DNA of 8,707 nucleotides from Candidatus Gastranaerophilales bacterium (lineage in GTDB: Bacteria; Cyanobacteriota; Vampirovibrionia; Gastranaerophilales; Gastranaerophilaceae), in contig CAAGQE010000102.1 of the NCBI GenBank assembly GCA_900772035.1, positions 1 to 8,707 of the forward strand. Direction: 5' to 3'. Under the pieces are notes generated by a model. The model searched no databases. It saw only the letters and a list, made by a program, of their open reading frames with translations, and was not told the DNA's origin. The translations under genes were made by a program, and so were the position numbers. Position 1 is the stretch's first letter. Each line of letters begins with the position of its first letter. This document shows, one piece after another, positions 1 through 6,660 of the stretch.

Positions 1-1124
1 ATCAGAACTTGAAAGAGATTGAACTGATTTGTATTAACGACGGTTCGACGGATTATTCGCTTGCGACGGCGCAAGAATACGCTGACAAAGATGACAGAAT
101 TAAAATAATCACTTATGACGAATCAAAAGGTCAAGCCTACGCGAGAAACCGCGGTATTGATATCGCTCGCGGAAAATATATCGGTTTTGTGGACGGTGAT
201 GACTGGATTGAACCCGATATGTTCGAGAAGTTGTACGAAAATGCGGAAGAAAATAACTCGGAAGTGAGTTTCTGCGCTGCCGCTTTGTACGACGAACTTT
301 CTCAAAAGTGCGATTTTTCCAACGCGTATTACAATTTGAGCCTTATTCCGTCCTCGTTTGATAATAAAGTCTTTTCTCACGAAGATACGAAAAACCTTTT
401 GACGGGTCAGATTAACGTCGCTTTGTGGAACAAAATTTACCGTACGGATTTTATGAACGAAAATAAAATCAGATTTCCGGAATATTTTATCTATGAAGAT
501 ATGCCGTTTTTCTATGATGTTTGGTTTAAGGCAAAAAGAATTAGTCTCATAAGGGATTACGGATATTTTTACAGAGTAAACCGCAGCGGCTCTACTATGT
601 CAAAAATCGGAAGCAGAGTTTTAGACAGGGTAGAAATGGTTGCTTTGACCTATGAAATGTTCAAGAAACTTCCTTATTTTGAAGATATCAAAACTCAAAC
701 GGCGGCTTGGATAATCGACGATTTGTTCCATAGATTTACCCTTGTTGAAGCAAGATATCGCAGAGAATTTTTCTTCCTTATGAAAAAATTGTTCAAGAAT
801 ATTGACTTGGACGGAGTTGATGTCGAAGAACTCTCTAAATGTTACTGCTACAAGGAATATCAATATTGTATCAATATGAAGTACGAGGACTTTTCAAGAG
901 AGTTGACCTGTACTTACGTCAGAGCGAAAAAGACCGAAAACGAACTCAGAAGCGAAATGCGCGCCTCAAACTTTAAGGTTCAAACTTTTTATGAGGGCAT
1001 AATCAGAACGGTTAAGGAAGAAAACGAGCGTAATTTAAAAGCGCAGGAAAAAGTTATGCAAGAAGCCTTTGACAAGCGACTTTCCGAGGAAAAAGAAAGA
1101 TTGAGAGGGCTTATAAATGGCTAA
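1..1124 (+). CDS. Family-2 glycosyltransferase with C-terminal coiled-coil tail (5' end missing)
   Basis: The frame is open to the left edge. Codons before the TTG at 9 read Gln-Asn and run into the strand-loop typical of GT2 enzymes, so TTG 9 is not the true start and roughly the first 25-30 residues are missing. Counting from base 9, the nucleotide-binding ICINDGSTD lies at residues 7-15 and the metal-binding FVDGDDW at 60-66 (near bases 186-206). A family-typical helical region follows, with NKIYR, YEDMPFFY and FYRVNRSGSTM. Residues from about 305 to 371 are charged and helical, a short coiled coil. GT2 enzymes of this type transfer a sugar from a nucleotide donor on the cytoplasmic face of the membrane, usually for capsule, O-antigen or exopolysaccharide. 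Donor and acceptor cannot be read from the sequence. The gene overlaps the next by 8 bases, so the two are probably translationally coupled. It is a close paralogue of that gene's N-terminal domain. Confidence 0.93.
   Translation, partial: QNLKEIELICINDGSTDYSLATAQEYADKDDRIKIITYDESKGQAYARNRGIDIARGKYIGFVDGDDWIEPDMFEKLYENAEENNSEVSFCAAALYDELSQKCDFSNAYYNLSLIPSSFDNKVFSHEDTKNLLTGQINVALWNKIYRTDFMNENKIRFPEYFIYEDMPFFYDVWFKAKRISLIRDYGYFYRVNRSGSTMSKIGSRVLDRVEMVALTYEMFKKLPYFEDIKTQTAAWIIDDLFHRFTLVEARYRREFFFLMKKLFKNIDLDGVDVEELSKCYCYKEYQYCINMKYEDFSRELTCTYVRAKKTENELRSEMRASNFKVQTFYEGIIRTVKEENERNLKAQEKVMQEAFDKRLSEEKERLRGLING
1103..1119 (+). promoter_or_regulatory. Ribosome binding site and start overlapping the upstream stop
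   Basis: GAGAGGG at 1103-1109 lies 7 bases before ATG 1117, inside the last codons of the preceding gene, whose TAA is at 1122-1124. The 4-base-plus overlap form ATGGCTAA is typical of translational coupling in bacterial operons. Confidence 0.7.
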
Positions 1125-3882
1125 ACTTTCAATCGTAATTCCAATCCATAACGCTGACGCTTATCTTGAAAGATGCTTAAATTCCGTGGTTTCTCAAACC
1201 TTGAAAGATATTGAGATTATTTGCGTTGACGACAATTCAAAAGATAAATCTTTGGAAATTTTGCAATCTTTTGCCAAAAAAGATGACAGAATAAGAATTT
1301 TGACTTTGTCGGAAACAAGCGGTCAGTCTCATGCCAGAAACGTCGGTATTTCGGAAGCGCAAGGAGACTTTATCGGATTTGTTGATGCGGATGACTTTGT
1401 TGATTGTCAGATGTTTGAAAAAATGGTCGAAAATGCAGTCGAAAATTCTTCCGATATTGTAATGTGCAAAGCGACTGTTTACGATACGGCGAAAGACAGT
1501 TATTCCGAGGATGATGAGTATTGCAACCTTTCTTGTTTTTCCGAAAAATTCGACAAGAAAACCTTCTCTCACAAAGATACGCTTGCTTTTTGGGAAAAAA
1601 TTAACGTTGCGGTTTGGAACAAAATCTATCGTTTTGAATTTTTAAAATCTTGCAGAGTAAAATTCCAAGAAGGTTATATCTACGAAGATTTGCCGTTTTT
1701 CTATGCGACTTACACTAAGGCAAAAAAAGTTTCTTTGGTCAGGGAATTTTTGTATTTTTACAGAATAAATTCCGAAAATTCGACAATGACAAAAACCGAC
1801 GAAAAGGTCAAAGACAGAGTGGATATGGTGTCTTTGACGGTTGATATTTTGAAAGAGCAAAAATATTTCCGTGATATTAAAGCAGCCGTGATTAATTGGG
1901 CTATCCACGATTTGTATTACCGATTTTTGCTGATTGATACAAGATATCAAAAAGAATATTTCTTCAGAATGCAAAAATTCTTCAGAACGATTAATACGTC
2001 AGATGTTGATAATACGCTGATTAAAAGTCCTTATTACCCGTATTTTTGCCAAATTAAAGAGAATAAATACGACGAATGTATAAAATTTTTCTTTAATAAG
2101 GAAACAATGGGCGAAAGGTATGTTCAACAAGCAAAAGCCCTGTTTGAAAACGACTTAAAACAACTCGGGGAAAGACGGGTTCAAATTGAGGAAATCGAAA
2201 AGGAAAATTTAAAGAAGAAATACGACTTGGAAGATTTGCAAGAGCGAATTTTGCAAGACGAAAAAGACCGTTGGGCAGCGTATTACAAGCAAAAAGAGGC
2301 TGATGCCGAAGCCTTTGAACGTACGAAAAAGGAATTTTTTGACGGAATAGAAAAGCAGCAAAATGAAATTAACGACATCAAACACGATTTGGACAACAAG
2401 TACAATGAATTAGGTGATGCGTGGAAGTCTTTTGATGCGGAAAAAGAAGGCTTGAACTCTCAAAGGGAACAAATCACCGAGGAGTGGAAGCGCATTGACG
2501 AAAATAAGTTTGAAATCGTTGAAATTAAAGAGGATTTAAACAAAAAATATAACGAAATCGGCAACGAATGGAAAAATATCGATGCTAAAAATGCCGAAAT
2601 CGCTTTTGAAAAGCAAGATTTGGCAAACTCTTGGCAAAGGCTTGAAGATGAAACCCTGCGCCAAAAACAACAGAACGAACTTGAACTTATAAAGTCCGAA
2701 AACAAACTTACGAACAAGTATTTGGAAGATGTTGCCGAGGAAAAAGCAAGGCTTGCAAAGGATTTGAAAGATGAGATTGAAAAAGACAGGGAATATTATT
2801 CCGAACTTATGAAATCTCAAATTGAACTTCAACAAAAGAATTACGAGAAAATTAATTCTTTCAAAAAAAAAATAGAGGAAACTGATATGACAAGACCGAA
2901 AGTTTCGATAATACTGCCTGTTTACAATGTTGCGCCGTATTTGAGACAGTCTTTGGACAGCATAATTGCGCAAACTTTGTCCGACATTGAAATCATTTGT
3001 GTTGACGACGGCTCGACGGATGAAAGCGGACAAATTCTTGATGAATACAAGGAAAAAGACGAGAGAATTAAGGTCATTCACAAGAAAAACGCAGGCACGG
3101 GTGCAGCAAGAAACGACGGCTTGAAAATCGCAACGGGCGAATGTATCGGTTTTGTAGACCCTGACGATTGGATTTTGCCCAATATGTACGAAAGATTATA
3201 CAATCTTTTGCAGGACAAAGGGCTTGATATCGTTATGTTTACACCTGATGTTTATAATGACAAAACGGGTAAACACGAGGGATTTTTGTATTTTCAAGAT
3301 TCAAATTTCCCGAAATTTTTGGATGACAATGTCTTTAATAAGGATGATATTTCACCGTTTTCTTATCCGATGTGCGTTTGGAATAAGTTATATCGCAAGA
3401 GATTGTTTGACGAAAACAATATCGAATTTGCGGAAGGGCTTGACTTTGAGGATCATAAGGTGATTTTCAAATCCTTGTTTACCGCAAAAAGAATTTACTT
3501 CATCCGCGAAAAACTTTATGTTTACAGGCATTCGAGAGAAGGCTCAATTTTATCCGACAATGATACGAGAATGTTTGACCATATCAAAATTTATGACATT
3601 GTCGAAAATATCTTGAAAGAAACGGGAAATTGGGAAAAATTCCACTTGGATTTCTTGCGCTACAAGGTTCATAACATTTTGTACTATTACACAATGATTA
3701 AGCCTCAATATAAAAAGGATTACTATAATAAAATGGTAAAATCCCTGCGTTCTACCATAATGAGTAGAGAAGAAATCGACATTTTAAGCAAGGATTATCC
3801 TGATTTGAAGCCGATAATCGAAGATACCGTTGCAAACAGAATAAAAAATGCCGTTAAAAAAATCGTGAATAAAAAAGGCTAA
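1117..3882 (+). CDS. GT2 - coiled coil - GT2 fusion glycosyltransferase
   Basis: This 921-residue protein has two complete GT2 domains. Domain 1 covers about residues 1-330, with SIVIPIHNADAYL at 5-17, VDDNS at 37-41 and FVDADDF at 88-94. Domain 2 starts near residue 594, with SIILPVYNVAPYL at 597-609, VDDGSTD at 629-635 and FVDPDDW at 679-685. Both carry the family's helical region with an NKxYR motif (168-172 and 756-760). Residues about 335-590 are nearly all charged heptads, a long coiled coil containing a 49-residue tandem repeat. The start ATG overlaps the stop of the preceding gene (ATGGCTAA), with GAGAGGG 7 bases upstream. Two active-looking transferases on one rod could add successive sugars to one glycan, or the rod could bind the neighbouring transferase; both ideas are inference. 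It could also be two genes joined by one indel in the A10 tract at 2863-2872, or by a sequencing error there. Confidence 0.93.
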   Translation: MAKLSIVIPIHNADAYLERCLNSVVSQTLKDIEIICVDDNSKDKSLEILQSFAKKDDRIRILTLSETSGQSHARNVGISEAQGDFIGFVDADDFVDCQMFEKMVENAVENSSDIVMCKATVYDTAKDSYSEDDEYCNLSCFSEKFDKKTFSHKDTLAFWEKINVAVWNKIYRFEFLKSCRVKFQEGYIYEDLPFFYATYTKAKKVSLVREFLYFYRINSENSTMTKTDEKVKDRVDMVSLTVDILKEQKYFRDIKAAVINWAIHDLYYRFLLIDTRYQKEYFFRMQKFFRTINTSDVDNTLIKSPYYPYFCQIKENKYDECIKFFFNKETMGERYVQQAKALFENDLKQLGERRVQIEEIEKENLKKKYDLEDLQERILQDEKDRWAAYYKQKEADAEAFERTKKEFFDGIEKQQNEINDIKHDLDNKYNELGDAWKSFDAEKEGLNSQREQITEEWKRIDENKFEIVEIKEDLNKKYNEIGNEWKNIDAKNAEIAFEKQDLANSWQRLEDETLRQKQQNELELIKSENKLTNKYLEDVAEEKARLAKDLKDEIEKDREYYSELMKSQIELQQKNYEKINSFKKKIEETDMTRPKVSIILPVYNVAPYLRQSLDSIIAQTLSDIEIICVDDGSTDESGQILDEYKEKDERIKVIHKKNAGTGAARNDGLKIATGECIGFVDPDDWILPNMYERLYNLLQDKGLDIVMFTPDVYNDKTGKHEGFLYFQDSNFPKFLDDNVFNKDDISPFSYPMCVWNKLYRKRLFDENNIEFAEGLDFEDHKVIFKSLFTAKRIYFIREKLYVYRHSREGSILSDNDTRMFDHIKIYDIVENILKETGNWEKFHLDFLRYKVHNILYYYTMIKPQYKKDYYNKMVKSLRSTIMSREEIDILSKDYPDLKPIIEDTVANRIKNAVKKIVNKKG
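2365..2658 (+). repeat. 49-residue tandem repeat in the coiled coil
   Basis: Residues 417-465 and 466-514 of the fusion protein align end to end without gaps. Both begin EI..IK.DL, continue KYNE(L/I)G..WK..DA, and end W.R(I/L)(D/E). The unit is 49 residues, exactly seven heptads, as expected if the duplication kept the coiled-coil register. Tryptophans at 436, 457, 485 and 506 are spaced 21, 28 and 21 residues, all multiples of seven, so each should fall on the same face of the helix. The two DNA copies (2365-2511 and 2512-2658) have diverged, so the duplication is not recent. Confidence 0.8.
2863..2872 (+). repeat. A10 homopolymer at the domain-fusion junction
   Basis: Ten consecutive A residues encode Lys583-Lys585 and the first base of Ile586. 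With nine A residues the frame reads straight into TAG. With eleven it reads about four more codons into a TGA ending one base before the ATG at 2887. Only the A10 length (or lengths differing by a multiple of three) joins the two glycosyltransferases in one frame. Confidence 0.95.
2874..2889 (+). promoter_or_regulatory. Candidate internal ribosome binding site and start codon
   Basis: AGAGGA at 2874-2879 lies 7 bases before an in-frame ATG at 2887 (Met591), immediately before the second GT2 domain, whose first strand begins at residue 595. Motif and spacing match the SD of the gene's own start at 1117. Initiation here would give a stand-alone GT2 of 331 residues (2887-3882). This may be a working internal start or the relic of a separate ancestral gene. 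Confidence 0.5.
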
Positions 3883-3886
3883 ACGG

Positions 3887-4093
3887 TCAAAGTTTCTTGT
3901 TAATAGCGGACTTTAACTTTGAAACTATACTGTGGTCTTTTTTGAAATTTTTCGAGGTACCTTCGAGGAGTTTTATTATCTGAAAATCAGAAAAACCGAA
4001 ATGTCTTTTCAACTCAAGAATGAACTTGCCGAGGTGTTTTTCGGCATACTTGATTTTGTCGGATTTGCTAAGCGGCTTTATTTCAAAAGACAT
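3887..4093 (-). CDS. Small basic helical protein of unknown function (68 aa)
   Basis: I do not recognise this family. The product is 68 residues, lysine-rich, with no signal peptide, no transmembrane segment and no cysteine, so probably a small cytoplasmic protein. Its middle (KHLGKFILELKRHFGFSDFQIIKLLEG, residues about 19-45) reads as two amphipathic helices around a glycine turn, vaguely like a helix-turn-helix, but no DNA-binding family can be assigned. The start is well supported: on the minus strand GGAGG (4098-4102) lies 4 bases before the ATG. The gene converges on the glycosyltransferase gene with only 4 bases between the stops, and diverges from the M48-like gene. The good SD and the fact that it is the only long frame in the gap argue that it is real. 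Confidence 0.68.
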   Translation of the reverse strand: MSFEIKPLSKSDKIKYAEKHLGKFILELKRHFGFSDFQIIKLLEGTSKNFKKDHSIVSKLKSAINKKL

Positions 4094-4165
4094 TTTTCCT
4101 CCATAGTAGAAGTTTAAAAAATTTTCCGACCAAAAACATTGGAAAAAAGTATTAAACTCTTTTAA

Positions 4166-4179
4166 AAATAGGGCTATTT
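4166..4179. promoter_or_regulatory. Inverted repeat, possible operator
   Basis: AAATAG, two G residues, then CTATTT form a 14-base near-palindrome about 25 bases upstream of the -10 element of the M48-like gene, in the divergent region shared with the 68-residue gene. A second, looser inverted repeat (TTTTCC 4122-4127 and GGAAAA 4141-4146) lies in the same gap. AT-rich sequence yields such palindromes by chance, so operator function is only a possibility. Confidence 0.25.
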
Positions 4180-4201
4180 AAACTTAAAATTCGGCGATTT
4201 A

Positions 4202-4210
4202 TGGTACAAT
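4202..4210 (+). promoter_or_regulatory. Extended -10 promoter element of the M48-like gene
   Basis: TGG followed by TACAAT (4205-4210) matches an extended -10 element (TGn-TATAAT) with one mismatch. No good -35 is present; the best candidate, CTTAAA at 4183-4188 with a 16-base spacer, is poor, as is common for extended -10 promoters. Transcription would begin near 4217, leaving a leader of about 25 bases containing GGAG at 4231-4234. Confidence 0.55.
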
Positions 4211-4240
4211 CATTTTGTTAGAAAAAATAAGGAGTAAAAA

Positions 4241-5038
4241 ATGAAAAAGATTGTATTATCTTTATTTGTTGCAGTTGTAATGGCTGTTCCTTCTTTTGCA
4301 GCGGCGTACAATTCTGCGAACAGAGTTACAACCGTTGGTACACAATTGTTGAATAAAAACGGTATCGCTATCCAAAACGTTAAGTTTACGGTCGTTTCAG
4401 GCGAAGTTAATAATTCCGAATTTACAACAGACAAGGTTGTTAATATTTCAAGTTCAAAACTTTCTTATGCGGGCAACGACAACGAAACGGCTGCCGTTAT
4501 TGCAAACGAACTCGGTCACTTGATTGCAGGCCACTCTTCAAAAGATAAAGTTATGACATCTTTGCAAGTTGCATCAGGTACAGAAATCCAAACTTCAGAC
4601 TTGGTTTCGGCAGCAGCAATCAGTTATAAATCAACCAAAGAAGAAAAAGAAGCAGATGCGATTGCCTCAAACCTTATGGTTAACGCGGGTTATAACCCTC
4701 TCGCTTTGATTGTAGTTTTGACAAAACAAACAGGCACTTACTGGGATACCATTCAAGGCAGACCTGCTAATGCGGAAAGAGCAATGGCTGCTTATGACTA
4801 CATTGCGGCTGTATTCCCCGCAAAGGTTAAAGCAGGCTACGGTTGCAATGAGTACAGAAACTTCTTGACCTATGCAAATTCGGTACAAGAACTCAGAAAA
4901 AACAGCAAAGCCTTGCAAAAGAAAGCAGATAAGGATGTCGCTAAAGCAAAAAAACAAGCAAATAAAATCCAAAAATTCAAAATTCGTGGCGGCAGAAGCG
5001 CTTGGGATGCGATTTACGGACTTATGACCGCAGAATAA
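4241..5038 (+). CDS. Exported M48-like peptidase homologue with altered HExxH motif
   Basis: Residues 1-20 form a signal peptide (MKK, hydrophobic core, then PSFA-AAY, a good signal peptidase I site), so the mature protein is probably periplasmic or secreted. The body follows the M48 zinc-peptidase pattern: FTVVSGEVNN at 49-58, strand and helix leading to AAVIANELGHLIAGH at 84-98, then EEKEADAIASNLMVNAGYNP at 134-153, where M48 enzymes place the third zinc ligand (E137 here), and a late RPANAERA at 174-181 resembling the M48 HPP.xxR segment. The first zinc-binding histidine of HExxH is asparagine (N89), while E90, H93 and E137 remain. Either metal binding is altered or the protein is a non-catalytic derivative. 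The C-terminus (about 218-248) is lysine-rich. GGAG lies 6 bases before the ATG. The gene is monocistronic, with its own promoter and terminator. Confidence 0.85.
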   Translation: MKKIVLSLFVAVVMAVPSFAAAYNSANRVTTVGTQLLNKNGIAIQNVKFTVVSGEVNNSEFTTDKVVNISSSKLSYAGNDNETAAVIANELGHLIAGHSSKDKVMTSLQVASGTEIQTSDLVSAAAISYKSTKEEKEADAIASNLMVNAGYNPLALIVVLTKQTGTYWDTIQGRPANAERAMAAYDYIAAVFPAKVKAGYGCNEYRNFLTYANSVQELRKNSKALQKKADKDVAKAKKQANKIQKFKIRGGRSAWDAIYGLMTAE

Positions 5039-5059
5039 GCAAAAAAAATCAAATTTTTT

Positions 5060-5092
5060 AAAGGAGAATGTCTTTGATATTCTCCTTTTTTT
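5060..5092 (+). terminator. Rho-independent terminator of the M48-like gene
   Basis: A perfect 10-base stem pairs AAAGGAGAAT (5060-5069) with ATTCTCCTTT (5079-5088) around a 9-base loop and runs into a T tract ending at 5092. It begins 22 bases after the stop codon. There is no T tract in the other orientation, so it serves the plus strand. Confidence 0.9.
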
Positions 5093-5239
5093 GTAAGACG
5101 TTGCAAACACTTTTGTTGCCGAAAATTTACAATGCGTTCCGCCTGTTATATTTCTCGGATGTGTTATCCCTGTTATATTTGAAAAAGTATTTTTCAGAAA
5201 TGTTGATATGTAGTTGGAGGTTTTGGTATTTTGGGCAAT
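5093..5239. other. Intergenic spacer with a short direct repeat
   Basis: No credible gene is seen on either strand. The one structure is CCTGTTATATTT at 5142-5153, repeated exactly at 5169-5180 (period 27), with a small hairpin GGAT/ATCC (5157-5160 and 5166-5169) between the copies. It lies between two terminators, so it is probably transcribed weakly if at all. Confidence 0.45.
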
Positions 5240-5271
5240 AAAAAAGCGATGTTGAAAAACACCGCTTTTTT
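5240..5271 (-). terminator. Terminator of leuC (bidirectional in form)
   Basis: AAAAAAGCG (5240-5248) pairs with CGCTTTTTT (5263-5271). The stem continues as TGTT/AACA (5250-5253 and 5258-5261) past a single A-C mismatch and closes on a GAAA loop. It begins 17 bases beyond the leuC stop. The hairpin has T runs on both strands, so it could also stop plus-strand read-through from the M48-like gene. Confidence 0.85.
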
Positions 5272-5288
5272 GTATTTTGTTATAGAAA

Positions 5289-6554
5289 TTACAAACTGTC
5301 GGGAGATGCGATTTTGCCCAAAATTGCGCTTGCTGCTGCAATTGCGGGAGATGCGAGGTAAACTTCGCTATCTACGTGACCCATTCTGCCGACGAAGTTT
5401 CTGTTTGTTGTAGAAATTGCTCTTTCGCCTGCTGCCAAAATACCTGCGTGACCGCCGAGGCAAGGACCGCAAGTCGGAGTTGAAACAGCGCCGCCTGCTT
5501 TAATGATTGTTTGGATGTAACCTTTTTCGATTGCATCGAGGTAGATTTGTTGAGTTCCGGGGAAAACAATCAATCTTACGTCGGGGTGAACCTTGTGTCC
5601 TTCGAGGATTTCTGCTGCAACCTTCAAGTCTGAGAGTCTGCCGTTTGTGCAACTTCCGATTACTGATTGGTCGATTTTGATATCGCCTACTTGCGAAATC
5701 GGTTTTGTATTTTCGGGCAAGTGCGGGAACGCAACTGTCGGTTCAATGTCTGCGCAGTCGTATTTGATTACTCTTGAGTATTCTGCACCTTCATCGCTCT
5801 TGTAAATCTTGTAGGGTCTGCGTGAGCGACCGTTCAAGTATGCTTCGGTTTTTTCGTCTGCTGCGATGATACCTGTTTTTGCACCTGCTTCAATAGCCAT
5901 ATTGCAGAAGGTAAATCTTCCGTCCATATCCATTTCTTCGATAACGTTGCCGCCAACTTCAAGTGCCTTGTACAAAGCGCCGTCTACGCCGATATCGCCG
6001 ATTAAGTGAAGTACCAAGTCTTTTGCGGAAACCCATTTGTTGAGTTTGCCGTTAAATTCAACCTTGATTGTTTCGGGAACTTTAAACCAAGTTTCTCCTG
6101 ATGCCATACCGCATGCCAAGTCCGTTGAGCCAACGCCTGTTGCAAAAGCGCCCAACGCACCGTATGTACAAGTGTGTGAGTCTGCACCGATAATCAAATC
6201 GCCTGCCGTAACGATACCTTTTTCGGGCAAAAGTGCGTGTTCGATACCCATTCTGCCTACTTCAAAGAAGTTTTCGAGGTCTTGTTCTTTTGCAAATTCT
6301 CTGAGCATTTTTACTTGTTCTGCCGATTTGATATCTTTGTTGGGAACAAAGTGATCGGGAACGAAAACACATCTTGTTTTATCAAAAACTTTTTTGCATC
6401 CGATTTTTCTGAATTCACGAACCGCAACAGGTCCTGTGATGTCGTTTGCAAGTGTAATATCAAGTTTCGCCGTAATAAGTTGTCCCGGTTTAACTTCGTC
6501 TAATCCTGCGTGTGCTGCGAGGATTTTTTCGGGAATATTCATCGCTCTTGTCAT
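5289..6554 (-). CDS. leuC: 3-isopropylmalate dehydratase large subunit (LeuC)
   Basis: With LeuD, LeuC isomerises 2-isopropylmalate to 3-isopropylmalate in leucine synthesis, using a [4Fe-4S] cluster in the cytoplasm. The 421-residue length fits the shorter LeuC/homoaconitase-like subfamily found in many anaerobes and archaea, rather than the roughly 466-residue E. coli form. Aconitase-superfamily landmarks are present: EKILAAHAG (9-17), [20 protein letters not shown] (123-142), SCTNGR (301-306) and [11 protein letters not shown] (361-371), giving cluster cysteines C302, C362 and C365, then NRNFVGRMG (384-392). The start at 6554 has AAGGAA (6561-6566) 6 bases upstream. A homoaconitase or dimethylmalate dehydratase role cannot be excluded by sequence alone, but leucine synthesis is most likely. 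No leuD or leuB follows; transcription ends at its own terminator, so the small subunit must be encoded elsewhere. Confidence 0.95.
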   Translation of the reverse strand: MTRAMNIPEKILAAHAGLDEVKPGQLITAKLDITLANDITGPVAVREFRKIGCKKVFDKTRCVFVPDHFVPNKDIKSAEQVKMLREFAKEQDLENFFEVGRMGIEHALLPEKGIVTAGDLIIGADSHTCTYGALGAFATGVGSTDLACGMASGETWFKVPETIKVEFNGKLNKWVSAKDLVLHLIGDIGVDGALYKALEVGGNVIEEMDMDGRFTFCNMAIEAGAKTGIIAADEKTEAYLNGRSRRPYKIYKSDEGAEYSRVIKYDCADIEPTVAFPHLPENTKPISQVGDIKIDQSVIGSCTNGRLSDLKVAAEILEGHKVHPDVRLIVFPGTQQIYLDAIEKGYIQTIIKAGGAVSTPTCGPCLGGHAGILAAGERAISTTNRNFVGRMGHVDSEVYLASPAIAAASAILGKIASPDSL

Positions 6555-6587
6555 ATTTTTTTCCTTATTAATTTTCCATTTGTGATT

Positions 6588-6616
6588 AATATATTATAAA
6601 CTACCTGTTTTTTCAA
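6588..6616 (-). promoter_or_regulatory. Promoter of leuC
   Basis: On the minus strand TTGAAA (6611-6616) and TATATT (6588-6593) are separated by 17 bases, 33 bases before the start codon. A consensus TATAAT overlaps it (6593-6598), but at 12 bases the spacing is too short for the same -35. The promoter abuts that of the divergent DUF2971 gene. No T-box, leader peptide or other attenuator is visible in the short leader. Confidence 0.6.
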
Positions 6617-6627
6617 TTAAAATAAGA

Positions 6628-6633
6628 TATAAT
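6628..6633 (+). promoter_or_regulatory. -10 element of the DUF2971 gene
   Basis: A consensus TATAAT lies 27 bases before the start ATG, giving a leader of about 20 bases. The -35 position (around 6605-6611, CTGTTTT) is weak. It sits back to back with the leuC promoter, so the two genes may compete for polymerase. Confidence 0.5.
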
Positions 6634-6660
6634 AAGAATGTGACATAAACGGGATTGATT

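Noticed and set aside
9..11. TTG as the start of the first glycosyltransferase gene
   Set aside because: The frame is open to the left edge and the codons before it continue the expected GT2 sequence. The gene is truncated by the window, not started here.
2536..3081. Long minus-strand frame of 181 codons inside the fusion gene
   Set aside because: It is antisense to coiled-coil and GT2 coding sequence. Its phenylalanine- and leucine-rich product is the expected shadow of lysine- and glutamate-rich codons.
3887..3922. Inverted repeat TCAAAGTT / AACTTTGA after the fusion gene
   Set aside because: The loop is about 20 bases, there is no T tract, and it lies in the coding sequence of the 68-residue gene, so a terminator call is not supported.
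4667..5341. Minus-strand frame of 224 codons across the M48-like gene and spacer
   Set aside because: It runs through two terminator hairpins and antisense to a well-supported gene, with no family resemblance.
5231..5413. Plus-strand 60-codon frame with GGAGG upstream
   Set aside because: It begins with TTG in the terminator hairpin and then runs antisense to leuC. The product looks like no protein family.
6655..6660. TTG start two codons upstream for the DUF2971 gene
   Set aside because: The only SD-like bases (GGGA, 6651-6654) touch this TTG, whereas they are well spaced for the ATG at 6661.
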